Source: Agrostemma githago
Taxonomy: Eukaryota; Streptophyta; Magnoliopsida; Caryophyllales; Caryophyllaceae
Assembly: GCA_958450325.1 (NCBI GenBank)
Contig: OY288259.1
Span: forward strand, 29,630,734 to 29,694,733
Length of the DNA: 64,000 nt
Direction: 5' to 3'
Below, piece after piece: positions 1 through 12,307 of this stretch (within the stretch, counting starts at the first letter, position 1; every line of letters starts with the position of its first letter). The position numbers and the translations under genes were made by a program. The notes beneath the pieces are model-generated. The model saw only the letters and a list, made by a program, of their open reading frames with translations, was not told the DNA's origin and ran no database searches.

Positions 1-1055
1 AAATCAAGTAATAAAAAACCGAGTAACATCGACGTTACCTCTAATCCAAATTCAAGTCTACGATAAATTCATCGACTTTGGGGTCATCCAAGAATCCTTC
101 AATACACGACATACATGGTACAAAAATACCATGAGAAAACTAAAAGAATCAAGGTAAATAACGATCGGAAATAACATCGATTATTACCTTAACGAAGGGA
201 AATGATAGACGATTAATTTGGAGATGAAAATGGGACGATCAATACTCGATTTTGAGACAAATCTATGCTGAAAAATCTACTGAAACTCGAGGCCAAAGGA
301 GAGGAAAAAGGTGATGAATAAATTTTTTTGTAAAGGAATGAATGAAGGGAGAATGGATGGTTTCTTAAGGTTAAATGAAATTAAAATGGGTGATGTAAAC
401 TATGTGAAAATAGTCACTATGTGGCAGCCAAAAAGAAGAGGAGGAGTGTGGAAAGTTTGAGTAATAATGCATCAATTCAATGAAAAGAAAATGATCTTAC
501 ATTTACGGTTTAACGTGATAAAATGAAACGTATTAATAAAACGTAATAAAATCATAATAAGGAGCTTTGCCGGCCCAAAACATGGGGAAAGGTCTCAAAT
601 AATTTATAAGTTGATAAAAGAAAGGATCGTAAAATAGTTAACGGCATTTCAAAGCAATCCGAGTAAGCCTCGCGTTGAAAAATAATTATTTACGAAACTT
701 CGTATTAAAATCATAAATGGCTTATTTTTAGTAAAAAAATTATTTCTTAGTTGAAAATATTATATAAATGTATTTAAACATTTTTGGGAAAATGAATAAC
801 TTAAATCCGAGCTTAAAAAACGTCAATTCAAAGAAAAATAGAATTCCTCGCGGAAAATTAATTAGTTTACGGAGAAAATAAAATAAATTGATTTAAAAGA
901 ATTAAAATCTTTTAAAATATAAATAAATATCATTAAACTCAAACATGAAAATAGAGCTTAGTAAAATGATGAAATATGAGGCCGAAAAGTGACAGAGTTA
1001 TGATAGAGTCATAACGGTAAGGATAAAAACGCTAGGAAAAATAGCAGGTGTTACA
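1..1055 (-). repeat. 3' LTR, truncated by window start
   Basis: Positions 1-1055 match 6583-7637. I read the first 360 bases of both copies base by base and saw no difference, and spot checks further on agree. The end at 1055 is TTACA, matching the end of the complete LTR at 7637. The remaining 2.4 kb of this LTR lies left of the window. Confidence 0.9.
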
Positions 1056-1069
1056 ATCCTTCCTACTAA
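1056..1069 (-). other. Polypurine tract next to 3' LTR
   Basis: On the minus strand the bases just before the LTR start (TGTAACACC) read TAGTAGGAAGGAT. This purine-rich stretch is where plus-strand DNA synthesis is primed. It agrees with the orientation given by the PBS at 4121-4132. Confidence 0.7.
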
Positions 1070-4000
1070 AAGAAAGTTTCGTTCTCGAAACTAAGAATAA
1101 GCAGAAAGGAATCAAGATTACCCCACTCGAAAATATGGGGATACAAATTTGTGAAGAATTTTGTTTTAAAAGAAAAGTTTACAACTTTCAAAGTGATACG
1201 AAATCGAATGCAAATATTTATTCCAAGAGGAATTGGGCTAAGCTACCCGACATTTAAAATCTTCTGAATGAATGATATCATAAAGTAAAAGTTTATTTGA
1301 TAAAATAACGTTGTTAAATAACATTTGTAAACGAACTCGAAGGAAAAAGGGTAACCAAAACATTTTCAAAATAAATGTAAAACAATTTGATTAAGAAATT
1401 CGATAATATTTAATTTTATGACGAAACAAAATTTCGTTTTGCGAAATCAAATTTGTAGTTAGTAAAAATCGATCCAGTTGTCAAGCATTTTCAATAACAG
1501 ATTCAAAAGTCCACCAACAATAAAGTGAAACTAATTTCAAAACGTTAAAATTTCGAAAATGTTATCAAAGTAATTATGAAAGTTTTTAAAAAATGTTATC
1601 AAACTTGAACATTCAAAATAACTTCGACAATGTTAAAACGCTTTACAAAATAATCCTATAGAAGTTGAAGTATTTGGAAATATGAAAGTCTTTATAAAAT
1701 TCCGATCGTTTGAAAATAAAAAAATTGAAATATTTTCAAAATAAATTATTAAGACATTTTGAAACAAGACTAAGTATAAATATCGACTAAAGATAAAACA
1801 AAAGTGAAGTATAAAGTTCTTAAATTATAATTCAAAAATGTTAAATTGCTCAAAGTTTTTACAAAATGGGGAGTTTTAGAATTTGAAATTATGCTTCAAA
1901 ATGTTAAATTTCACAAAAATCAAAAATTTTAATTTAGTCAAACTTTTTACAAAACAGCAATTTTCACAATTAGAAATTATAACTCAAAATATTAAAATTT
2001 TACGATAATCTATTTTTTTAACTAGTCAAACTTTTAATAAAATTGGGAGTTTGAAAAATGGTTAACGGGTAAAAAGAACAAGGATAAATAAAGAAAAAAA
2101 ATAAGAGCTTTCAAAATTGATAAAGGTCGAAGGGATAGGTCGAAGAAGAAGTAGCAGGATTTAAGAAAAGCTAGGGGGTGAACGAAATTGAGAGTGAAAG
2201 AGAGCTCTCAAGGATTAGAGAATACATTAACCATCCTGAGATTCCTAGAACAGTTTCCACAAACACGGGTTCCTAATTGGCCCATCAAATAACGCTAAGT
2301 CCAATATCAGTACAGGGTGGTCCTACTCAATCTACAACCTCCAAAGTTATCAACTGCCACAACCTCCAAAAATTAAGTCTTACATACTTATATAATCTTT
2401 CAATTTGTACGGTAAAAATCCACAAATGATTTAGACAAATCCATTAATTAAGATTCCAACGGTTATCAAAACATACCCAAACTCGTAATCGCTAAGGCTC
2501 ATAAATTCAAAGCTCATAAGGTATGAACTCGAGGTATACATCAAATTTCTCAAGTAAGGAACACTAAATAAAATCCACCAATTAACAATGTTCGGACACG
2601 AAAACTTCAAAAATGATCTTCAACATATTCTTAACATCCTCAATAGGCAGAGGTTAGGAAAGTACGCCAAACCTTAAACACACTCAGCCTGACATGTAAT
2701 GACAGATACTCACATTTTCAAACACGTCATTCGACTAAGGTTTATGAGAATTCTATCAAATTTCATATCGTAACAGTGAAACCACTAAAATATTTATTAA
2801 GTCAGCGAAGCCACAATCTCGTTGGTCTAAGGGTATTGAACTGTAAATCCATTAAGATGATTGACATCAAAGTATTCCTCAAAACAACGCGATAATTTCA
2901 ACCTTTAATTGTGCAATATGTTTCTCTCTCTCAAGGCTAACAACAATTTAGCCAAGTTAGATCACTCAACTCCAAAGTTCATAGGTTACAACCTTAAACG
3001 ACGATCAACAATCTAATCCACCAGAAATAGGGTAATCTATGTCAACCGAAATTTCTAACAACATTAATGAAAACCTTCGATGGTACCACAAGACTCAGGC
3101 TAACACTTTAAACAGTACACTATGATCCCGAATATTCGCGATGCATCCATCCAATAAGCATCAGGTAAGAATCCCAAAGTAGTATTATCAGTTACACCTA
3201 GTTCGGTTCTAGGTTAGGTACTAGGTATCCATCAAATATGACATACTCTCACTACTCCAAAATATATTCAACTGTAAGTACTCCAAAACAATCAAAGTAA
3301 CCTATAACCCAAGGTTTAGTGTCTAAAGTATCATCCTAATTTCATCAATCAACAATTTGCCACTTAAATCAATCCTCAATAATTTCTTACTTGCTTAGAA
3401 GATAGGGTAGACTTACAGCCCTTAAATCAGGTAACAAGGGTTTACTAAACCTCAAACATCCATAACTCGGAGTTCACTAAGATAGAATCCGGTGTAACTA
3501 AAGAATCTTAAGAGAAATATGGTAGAATAGAAGAATAGAACAAGGATTCACCAAGAGAATAAAGATGAGAATATAAAAGAGAAGAATTGGAAGAAGCAGA
3601 AGCAGGACGAAAAGAATCAATAATTCTAGATGATAGAGACCTAAAACGAGAAGGGAAAGTTCGAACCTCTAAGGTTCACGAGGGAACTAAAAGGATTACT
3701 TCATCTTCTTGTAGAGGAACGAGCACACAAGTCTTGGGTCGCTCCATCTAGATCTACTGCAACATCATGGAACATGAATCTACTCTTGATCATCTAACCT
3801 GTAGCTCAAGCAAACTGAACCGGAACTGAAAAGTCACCATCGTCATCTTTCTTGGAGCACCAAGTTGTCCACTCGAACCAACAGTCATTGAGAGTTCTAA
3901 GCAGGTCTTGTTCCGATCTGGAGCAGCATCATACCAATATCTTCTTCCAGACAAAAGAAACAATTATTCAATGCTAATCATTGAGTTACAAAAACATGTA

Positions 4001-4120
4001 AGTTTAACAGTTATGTCCTTATCTGTTTCTACCCATTTCTAACAATATTTTTTTATTTACTGTTTAAATAATTTACTGATATTTTCCCTAATTTCAGGTG
4101 TAAGCGTCGGAAGCAGTGAT
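1070..4120 (-). other. Non-coding internal region of Tekay-like element
   Basis: About 3 kb, AT-rich, with no open frame longer than about 70 codons and no recognisable Gag, protease, RT or integrase motif on either strand. It fits the internal domain of a large retrotransposon derivative (LARD type). The part nearest the PBS (about 3700-4120) would be the untranslated leader. I see no captured gene here. Confidence 0.7.
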
Positions 4121-4132
4121 GCTCTGATACCA
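4121..4132 (-). other. Primer-binding site, tRNA-iMet
   Basis: The minus strand reads TGGTATCAGAGC, complementary to the 3' end of plant initiator tRNA-Met. It sits two bases after the LTR end (GATTACA). It is the anchor for the orientation of the whole element. Confidence 0.93.
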
Positions 4133-4134
4133 AC

Positions 4135-7100
4135 TGTAATCCCCTAGAAATTCTAACGCGATACAGTGGCGGAAACACTGTAGAGTCGGGATTAAAACAC
4201 ACTGTAACTATGTCTTAGTAAATTAAATTGGTAAAGTCAAACGTATGCCATAAATAAAAATGGCTAAAATTTAAAACAATCCACAAAGAGGTTAAACAAT
4301 CCTTAAGACATGATTATTGAAAAGATCAAGCAGGATCCAAGACTGCTCGTTAGCCCACACCCACCGAAAAACAAACACGTATACCTGCCATGTTAAAACA
4401 TAACAGCCACAATCAGTGGGGAGCAACGTCAACGTTCTCCCAACCGTATAACAGGATTTTAAAACTGTAATTACTACTATAGAAAAATAGTAAGAAAACG
4501 GAAAACAGTAAAACATCATAATGAAAATAAGTTTTCAGTGAAAAACTTCACGTAACGAAACAATATAATAAAAATGAGTTTTCCGAAGAAAACATAAAAC
4601 ATTTCCCAACCTGCAAACCAAATTATATCGATAATAATAAAAATATTCAAAATGGTGTTATGGATAGGATTAATGTAGAATCTAGACTTTCACTAAGATA
4701 ATACTAGAAACTAGCTTCGAGAACTATAGACTTAACTCATAACAGAATCCAGTCTCTAACTAGGCAACTCAACTATAACAGGACTGCGTGCAGCGAGGTC
4801 CTGGTTTAAGTAGTGCATACCCCTCCTAGACAACAAATATGTCTAGTTCAGCTGACGGCGACTAACACGATGCGATATCTAGCTTAAGGTCAAAACATAC
4901 ACCCTCCTGGGCGAAACTACGCCCAATTCAACGACCAAATGTGCCCCAATTAGGCACACCGGCTTTATAGCTGATGGCAAAAACGTACATCCCAGACTAT
5001 ATTACTCCAAACCCACAGTTTTCCTTATTCCATAACTCCAAAACAATCCATTATCGATATTTAAAAGATGTATTCAATATAAACAATAAGAGAACAAAAG
5101 GAATCACTTTCCAAAAGAGGAAACTTTTTATTTTAGGAAACTTCTATTTTTAGAAAATTTACCAAAAATAGCATCATATCAAAATAGCAAAAATATTAGT
5201 TTATACTAATACCACATTTTTAGTAAACGATATAGATTTATAAAACTAGTACTTTCGGCCTTAACGATATTAATTCTTAAAACGAGAATATTTGGGTTAA
5301 TGAAATTATTGAAACGTCATACAAGTGTTTATAAAATGATTCAGAAAGGTCTTAAACATTTTAAGTACTACTAATTAGGGTGTTTCCGAAATTTACAAAA
5401 CTAAAATTCCCTAATTATTATTAGTTTCGACAATACGATTATAAATAGGATTTTACGGCAAATGTCAAATTAAATCTTTTAACGTCTTTTATTTAATTAA
5501 ACCAATGAATATATTTAGAGTATGTTAAGAGATGATTTAACTCTTAAAGTTTCAGATTTTTCAAAATGGCTGGAAAAATAATTCTTTTAGGTAAGACGAA
5601 GCATTTTAACGATAAATCTCAATTTGTCCAAAAATCAATACTTATTAATTAAAGACTTTAATAAATAGTACAAAAATTACGTAAAATAGTTAAAATATAT
5701 TTATAGACATTCTGTCCAAAAAAGAAAATTTTCCAGAATACTAAAACTCGGTTTTTAAAGCGTTTTCTCGTTAATCGTCTAATCTCGGCAATAACGATTA
5801 ATAAAAATAGTAATTACAAAACGATTAAATTATTAATATCCAAAAATTATTATTAAACTTAAAAATCATGATTTTCCAGAATCTACCATTTTTCCAGATT
5901 TCCAAAAATTCCAGATTTAATAAATCCCGTCAAAACCGTCTTTATAACCCGTTTTCACAATTAACGATTCCATTAATAAAACATATCGTTCCTAACATTT
6001 TATTAAAAAACTAAAAATTATAAAATTAAATTTTATTATGAAATCATCAGAATCATATTTTTTTTTCCAGATTTAAACCAAAGACCATAAATCAAGAATT
6101 TAAACGACAACACGGTTTTAACGATAAACGATGATTTAAAGTGATTAATTAATTCATCCACTTAACAAATCCAAACAATTATGAAAAGTTTCTTAAAATT
6201 CTACTTCATCATAAAGTTTCACCACGAAAAAAATTAGATTAAAATAAAATGTTTAGGTACTAGAAACAAAAATCGACTTTTAATCGTTTTTGTCCGTAAA
6301 CGGTAATAATTCAATAATCGATAACTAAAATATCAGAAAAATACTAAATTATTGAAAATCATCAAAAACATCATTTTTACAGAATATAAACATATATTAC
6401 ATGTTTAGGCCGAATATTACGATTTTACAAATTAAAATAACAATTAATCGTTAATCTCGTAAAAGCGATAAAAATATAAAAACATGCAAATTTTCAACTT
6501 TTTTAAAAATTTTCCAGATTATATGACATACATATATTGTCAAAAATGAAATATAGAAATTATACATGCAATTACACAAATAAAATCAAGTAATAAAAAA
6601 CCGAGTAACATCGACGTTACCTCTAATCCAAATTCAAGTCTACGATAAATTCATCGACTTTGGGGTCATCCAAGAATCCTTCAATACACGACATACATGG
6701 TACAAAAATACCATGAGAAAACTAAAAGAATCAAGGTAAATAACGATCGGAAATAACATCGATTATTACCTTAACGAAGGGAAATGATAGACGATTAATT
6801 TGGAGATGAAAATGGGACGATCAATACTCGATTTTGAGACAAATCTATGCTGAAAAATCTACTGAAACTCGAGGCCAAAGGAGAGGAAAAAGGTGATGAA
6901 TAAATTTTTTTGTAAAGGAATGAATGAAGGGAGAATGGATGGTTTCTTAAGGTTAAATGAAATTAAAATGGGTGATGTAAACTATGTGAAAATAGTCACT
7001 ATGTGGCAGCCAAAAAGAAGAGGAGGAGTGTGGAAAGTTTGAGTAATAATGCATCAATTCAATGAAAAGAAAATGATCTTACATTTACGGTTTAACGTGA

Positions 7101-7637
7101 TAAAATGAAACGTATTAATAAAACGTAATAAAATCATAATAAGGAGCTTTGCCGGCCCAAAACATGGGGAAAGGTCTCAAATAATTTATAAGTTGATAAA
7201 AGAAAGGATCGTAAAATAGTTAACGGCATTTCAAAGCAATCCGAGTAAGCCTCGCGTTGAAAAATAATTATTTACGAAACTTCGTATTAAAATCATAAAT
7301 GGCTTATTTTTAGTAAAAAAATTATTTCTTAGTTGAAAATATTATATAAATGTATTTAAACATTTTTGGGAAAATGAATAACTTAAATCCGAGCTTAAAA
7401 AACGTCAATTCAAAGAAAAATAGAATTCCTCGCGGAAAATTAATTAGTTTACGGAGAAAATAAAATAAATTGATTTAAAAGAATTAAAATCTTTTAAAAT
7501 ATAAATAAATATCATTAAACTCAAACATGAAAATAGAGCTTAGTAAAATGATGAAATATGAGGCCGAAAAGTGACAGAGTTATGATAGAGTCATAACGGT
7601 AAGGATAAAAACGCTAGGAAAAATAGCAGGTGTTACA
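4135..7637 (-). repeat. Complete 5' LTR, 3.5 kb
   Basis: This 3,503-bp segment runs from TGTAATCC at 4135 to TGTTACA at 7637, giving a TGTAA...TTACA terminal inverted repeat. Its right 1,055 bp recur at 1-1055. Its left 1.5 kb is related to the LTR fragments at 41858-43448 and 58429-60018. No long reading frame is present. The LTR is followed on the right by ACCAA, the expected place for one copy of a target duplication; the other copy is outside the window. Confidence 0.9.
4826..4958 (-). repeat. Three short hairpins in the LTR
   Basis: Three perfect 6-bp inverted repeats with small loops lie close together: CTAGAC/GTCTAG (4826-4846), TGGGCG/CGCCCA (4908-4925) and TGTGCC/GGCACA (4940-4958). 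All stems are also present in the diverged LTR fragments at 42498-42630 and 59069-59201. They lie toward the 3' end of the LTR in element orientation, so they could be part of the transcript. Function unknown. Confidence 0.6.
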
Positions 7638-7925
7638 ACCAATACATCGAGACCTAGAATCTCGTCCCCAAAAGCTTGTCAAAAGCTTAAAAAACCGAAT
7701 CCCATGCCCAAATCCGAGCTTCTATCATCAACTACTCTCTCAAGACTTCATCTTCACTATAACCAATCAAATGAACTCAATAAACACCATCAAAATCCCT
7801 CCCTCACATCGCTCATCAAAATACCAAATTACAAGAATTCCACAAAAACTAACAAATCCTAGAAACCAAATTAACCAAACAAACATAAACAAATACACAA
7901 GCTCAAAAGAAAAGGAAGAAGATAT
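7638..7925 (-). other. Internal sequence downstream of Gag-like ORF
   Basis: About 290 bp between the end of the Gag-like frame and the Tekay-like LTR. It is A/C-rich on the plus strand and I see no gene in it. The open plus-strand frame here is low-complexity and matches no family I know. Confidence 0.4.
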
Positions 7926-9167
7926 TTACACTAAGATACTCTCACCATCTACGCCTCCATAGCCATCAAGAGCTCGAAGGAGTAAGTCAAATGCCCTAGC
8001 AACATCTTCATTAACGCTCATGTGGCCGATCCTAGCCATCAACAAGAGTTTCCAAGTCGGAGTCGAGAAGCAATCATCTAATCCATTACGCTCGGGTTTC
8101 TTGTGATCTTCCGGGTCTTCCGAACCATGCTTGGCGTTGTAATTTGGGAGATCCCACCCTAAGGGTGTTGCTTCTTCTACGGGGTCGAGAGTGGAACTCT
8201 TTTCCACCGCCCGACAAGAATCCTCTTCATCAACCGTCTCACAAGATAAGGGACTAGAAATCGAGTGCGATAGAGGAGGAGAAGGCATCAAGTTTTCTTC
8301 ATTGGAGGCAATTGGCTCCTCCAATTTCCCATTCAAGGCAAGTTCCAAGGCATCTACCTCTTTCTCTCAAGTATTACTTTCCTTTTCACTCGCCTTGTCA
8401 ATATGGCATATAGGAGGTATGTCTTCACTTGGCTTTGGATTGTCAAGATCCGGTTCATCACGAAGAAAATCATACAAATCCAATTTAATAGCCAATACAT
8501 TGGCTCCCCAAGAGTTACCTTGAGAATCATGTTCACTTCCCTCCTCATTGTTGACTCTTGAAGCTTCAACTTCCTCTATTCTTCCCATATCTTCACCATC
8601 CAAGCAACACTCAACAATGATCTCTTGATTGGCCCTCTCTTCTTCATTCGTGGCTTCATGATCGGGTTGACTTTGTTTTGGAGACACCCAACCTTCTTGC
8701 CCAAATGAACCTTTCTCAACAAGTTGTGGAGATCGAGTGGCCAACATCGTGATACGAGCCATGAGTGCATTGATTCGAGCATCTTGCACCTCTATTTGGG
8801 CCTTGAACTCCTCTTTATCCCTTTTCATTTGAATCATCATCTCTAGTTGATTCCTTTGCAATTGAACCATCATCTCTTGTTGATTCTTTTGCATTTGAAT
8901 CATCATTTGACAAAGCTCAAAGTTGGAGAGTTTTTGTTGTGGGTTGTGTGAGGGTATTTGGTAGTTGTTAGGATCTTGGGATGACCCTTGACAAATTTCA
9001 TGATAACCATATGGAGAGGGCTCATAAGATTGTTGATGAGGTTGATATGGTTGGTGAAATTGTGGGTCTTGGCAATTTGCCCCATGATTGTCCCATGATG
9101 ATTGATGGTAGCTTGGATGCCACATTTCCATAACGCTGCCTTGATACATTGGATGAACTAGAAGCAC
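7926..9167 (-). pseudogene. Gag-like ORF with coiled coil, one in-frame stop
   Basis: One frame runs from ATG at 9167 to a stop at 7926, about 414 codons, with a single TGA at about 8367. The first part (266 residues) starts with a His/Gln/Pro/Tyr-rich stretch (residues 15-75). A long Met/Gln/Lys-rich heptad-like segment (about 85-145) should form a coiled coil. The rest is acidic. There is no CCHC zinc knuckle and no protease motif. It begins about 150 bp after the PBS, so position argues for a structural (Gag-type) protein of the element. I do not recognise a closer family; the Gag call is from context. The stop may make it a pseudogene or may be a recent mutation. Confidence 0.55.
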
Positions 9168-9319
9168 TTGAGCAAACGTTAATAGCCTAGTGCTTTTGAG
9201 GCACTAGGAAGAGAGAAATAAGCACCCAAGAAGAAAAACGGAGATACACAAGGACAGGAAAACACAAAAATCAAGAACAAAGTCTAAAACTAAGCACACA
9301 AGAATCTAAACTACGCCGT

Positions 9320-9336
9320 CCCCGGCAACGGCGCCA
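9320..9336 (-). other. Primer-binding site, tRNA-Asp
   Basis: The plus strand reads CCCCGGCAACGGCGCCA, identical to the 3' end of plant tRNA-Asp including CCA. The minus strand is therefore the PBS. It lies three bases from the LTR boundary at 9340. This primer is typical of Athila and several Tat-clade elements. Confidence 0.93.
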
Positions 9337-10349
9337 ATTTGACGGAAGGATTTTGCCGTCTATCCTACCGGTCAAATAATAACCAACGAACCTAAGCTGG
9401 GTAGCTAGGGTAAGTCGGGTCGATCCACAGGGACGGGGTGTCAGACCTAGGTGTGCTACGGTCTAGGACTTGGTTCGAGACAAGCTAATCTAGGGGAAGG
9501 CTAAGATAAGGTCTAAGCTAAAGTCTAAAACACGAACTAACAAGGCTAAACAAGTAACTAATGACAAAAGGAAACCAATAAATCAATAAGAAGAAACTAG
9601 GGTTAGGTCGGGTTCATGGATGTCAAGGAGATAAAAAGAAGGAAACGGGGTTACTAGCATGCTTTCGTAGCCTAGGTTCCGATCGGGCTCTCGCTACTTA
9701 AACCGCCTAGGGGTCATCTTCACCATGCTCTCGCTACTAATGAGGGAACCAAACCAACCAACCAAACACACACATACAAGAGAAGAGGCAAGAAAAACAA
9801 TGATTGATCGTCTCTAGTCTCACAAGCATTTCATCAAACATGTGGAGTGCAAGGTAAATGGGAAACAACAAAAACTACAACTAATACCACACATCTCACC
9901 CTAATCATTCCTAATTACATCCAATCCCCCTAATAACCCTAGCAAGTGTCTACTCAAATATATCTAATGGAAGACTACTAAGAATAAGAGAAACTAGCAT
10001 AAGAACAACAACATCCATTATGAAGAACAAATAAAGATGAACAACAAACAATAACAAAAATGAAAACTTGATTAAATATGAAAGATTAAAGGAAAATACA
10101 AAGGAAAGATTATATCAAACTAGATGAATGGAAAAGATGAACACTTGTATAGAAGAAGACCAGAAACATCCACCAATGTTGTCAAGATTGGTAGAATCTC
10201 CAAGAATTCCAATATTACAAGAGTAATCTAACTATATTAAACTAAGATTAAGGAGTAATTAAAGAGGAATTAAGCTAATCTACACTAATCTAGGCTAATC
10301 TACCCTAAAAGTAGTCTAGGGTTTCATAAGATAGTGTATCAATACAAGA

Positions 10350-10365
10350 GGGGGGGGTATATATA
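10350..10365 (-). promoter_or_regulatory. LTR core promoter: TATA box plus C tract
   Basis: On the minus strand, TATATATA (10365-10358) is followed directly by eight C residues. The same TATA-then-C arrangement occurs in the LTR at 12888-12916. Being in the LTR, it should drive transcription of element C leftwards. Confidence 0.7.
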
Positions 10366-10416
10366 GGGTTACAAGAGTAAGGGAAGCGAGAAAAGCGAAA
10401 CAGCCCATTTCTGGGT

Positions 10417-10565
10417 CCATCTCGGCCGAGATGGAGGTGGTCTCGGCCGAGATGGTGTGGTCTCGCCCGAGATGAGGTTGGTCTAGGCCGAGACGGCCCA
10501 TCAGTGGCCACTTCTTTCTTGCACTCCTTCCCGACCGAGAAGGCTACTCTTCTCGCCCGGGAAGG
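10417..10565 (-). repeat. Palindrome cluster upstream of TATA
   Basis: CCATCTCGGCCGAGATGG (10417-10434) is a perfect 18-bp palindrome. TCTCGGCCGAGA recurs at 10441 and, with one change, at 10461 and 10482, giving steps of 20-21 bp. Two related palindromes with CTTC/GAAG arms follow (about 10527-10565). The cluster ends about 50 bp upstream of the TATA box in element orientation. Confidence 0.8.
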
Positions 10566-11432
10566 GTCTTGTATGCCTCCAATATGATCATAAAGGTCCC
10601 TCCTTGCTTCTCATGGGTTTCTCGTCGATTCTCGATGCTCGGGAATGGGTCTCGAGGGCTCGGAAATGGGTCCAAAGGCCTTGGGATCGAGTCTAAGCCA
10701 CCGAGTGATCGTCGCTTCTCCTAGTTGGCTCCAAATGCGTAGGAAACGAGTCAGAATCGTTCCAAATCTCCATGATTGATCTTAGGAACCTAAAACAAAC
10801 TAGAAGAAGCATAAGTAGCCTCGAAACTGCTCCAAAGAGCGATTTCACAAGAGAAATCGGGACCAAAACACAAGGAATAAGCACTACAAAACACACTTAT
10901 CAGTTTTCCCTCTTTTCTTTCGTTTTGTTTTGTTGTGTTGTGTTTTTCTAATTTTTCTTTCATTTTTTTGTTGCGTCTTTGTTTTGTGATGTGTAGTTTG
11001 TGTCTTGTGTAAAAAGGGTTTCGAAAACCCGGTTTTGAGGCTAGTGAGCAAGTGTTTACTTTCCCTTTCTAGTGATATGAATTGAGTCTTGGACTTTAGT
11101 TAGTAGAATGACTATAAATCAATAGTTTCGTTGGTCCTTTACCTTGAGTCCACCTAGTCTACTAGGGATTTACTACGGGATTTTCATTTTGACCGCCTAC
11201 GGTGTGAAAAGGCCTTGGTTGCCGAGTCCCGTCCCTTAGGTGACCGTGTTCGAAATTGCTTTGATTAGTCCAAGTTTCCCCCTTTTGTGGGTTTGAAGGG
11301 AAGGGCCCGTCCCGACTTACCCATTTCCCTACCTCCTACACATTTCCACAAATAAGTTGCAAATTGTCTAAGTTCTTACTTGGTTGCAAGAAATGCCTAC
11401 AAAACAAAATTATCCAAAAGGCAAGCGAAGTC

Positions 11433-11496
11433 AAAGAAGAAAAAGAAAAAGAAAGAAAGAAAGAAAAGAAAGAAGAAAAAGAAGAAAAAGAAAAGG
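11433..11496 (+). repeat. 64-nt pure purine (GA-rich) run
   Basis: An unbroken A/G stretch made of AAAGAAG/AAAAAG-type units, continuing less purely to about 11545. Such runs are common in the region between pol and the 3' LTR of Athila-type elements. Confidence 0.75.
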
Positions 11497-12295
11497 CACA
11501 ACAAATCAAAAAGAAAATACAAAAGAAGAAAAAGAAATGGCATAGCAACTCAAAAGCCAAATGCAAAAGAAAAATGCCAAAAGAAAACCATCTCACAAAA
11601 AGATTCTCACCCTCTCAAAAATAAACCTTTTTCTGATCGTTACCGTGAAGAGCCTACCAAAGGACCGAGTCCCTAGGAAGGATGATAGAGTTAATGATCG
11701 GTCTTCCCTCATTTTGCAACCATATCCACCTTTTTACTTGGACTAGTTGGGCGATTTTTGAGCATGGGATGACCCTCTTGGCTCATCGCTAAAGGGGGCA
11801 GGGTTTCACTTACCTACAGTGTCGACTAACTCCGTGGTTCATCCTTTTTCCATCCCGCCTATCGTCCCGTAGTACGTTCTTAGAAGGTTAGGAGGACCTA
11901 GGTAAGTTACCAACGTTTTTATTGCTTTGTTGTCATACTATTAGGGTTTTGTCCATAGCGATTTGTGTTATTAGCTTGGGAACGTTATCACTTGCCTTGA
12001 GTCCTTAACCGGTGTTTCTTTCACCGCTTTCTTGAGGGAAGCGGTATTTGTTTCTTTTTGGGTGCAACCGATTGTTTGTTTGTTTGTATGTTTGCTTGTT
12101 TTTGTGTTTTCGTGTTCGGTTGTACCCACAGTTTTGTCGCAAGACCGCACTTGCCTTGCCGAGAACACTTTTCCTCTATGTGTTCTCACGTGAGTTGAAA
12201 GGGCGTTGGGTGCGCTAATACCCGCTCGGTTAGTAGTCTAGTTTCTTTTAATTTAGTAGTTAGTTTATGCTTACTCGAGGGCGAGTAAGGGTTAA

Positions 12296-12307
12296 GTGTG
12301 GGGGAGT
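12296..12307 (+). other. Polypurine tract of element A
   Basis: GTGTGGGGGAGT directly precedes the LTR start TGATAAGTGTGG. The same sequence precedes the LTR at 26419. It fixes the plus-strand polarity of both elements. Confidence 0.8.

Larger units (their letters stand above)
1..7637 (-). mobile_element. Non-autonomous Tekay-like Ty3/Gypsy LTR retrotransposon
   Basis: Two direct copies of one sequence (1-1055 and 6583-7637) bound an internal region that has a tRNA-iMet-type primer-binding site on the minus strand next to the right copy. This fixes the orientation: the right copy is the 5' LTR and the left copy is the 3' LTR, cut by the window start. LTR ends are TGTAA...TTACA. The roughly 3.08-kb internal region has no reading frame resembling gag or pol, so the element would need proteins from another element. 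Very long LTRs, a TGTAACACC start and a Met PBS suggest the Tekay/Del chromovirus group; that lineage call is inference. It lies in the internal region of the element at 7638-10902. Confidence 0.85.
7638..10902 (-). mobile_element. Athila/Tat-clade LTR element, 5' part (element C)
   Basis: On the minus strand this holds a complete 5' LTR (9340-10902), a tRNA-Asp PBS (9320-9336) and a Gag-like frame (7926-9167), then stops at 7638 where the Tekay-like element begins. The pol region and 3' LTR would lie to the left of the window if the Tekay-like element inserted here. It abuts the 3' internal region of a plus-strand relative at 10903, which it probably invaded. Confidence 0.8.
9340..10902 (-). 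repeat. 5' LTR of element C, 1.56 kb
   Basis: In element orientation it starts TGATAAGTGTG (10902) and ends CCTTCCGTCA (9340), next to the PBS. The start is shared with the plus-strand LTRs at 12308 and 26419. The first few hundred bases are strikingly close to the LTR at 12308, so the two form an inverted pair 1.4 kb apart. It carries a TATA box, a C tract and a palindrome cluster, listed separately. Confidence 0.88.
10903..12307 (+). other. 3' internal (post-pol) region of element A, non-coding
   Basis: 1.4 kb with no Gag or Pol motif. It begins T/G-rich (10903-11010), contains a 64-nt uninterrupted purine run (11433-11496), and ends in GTGTGGGGGAGT just before the LTR. The last part (about 12060-12307) has a diverged copy at 26203-26418 before the next LTR. 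Lysine-rich open frames here come only from the purine run. Confidence 0.7.

Noticed and set aside
4292..4519. 75-codon minus-strand ORF in the Tekay-like LTR
   Set aside because: Hydrophobic by composition only, inside an LTR, and not kept open in the related LTR fragments.
11364..11676. Lysine-rich ORFs of 86-98 codons
   Set aside because: They arise from the purine-only run in the post-pol region of a retrotransposon; no start context or homology.
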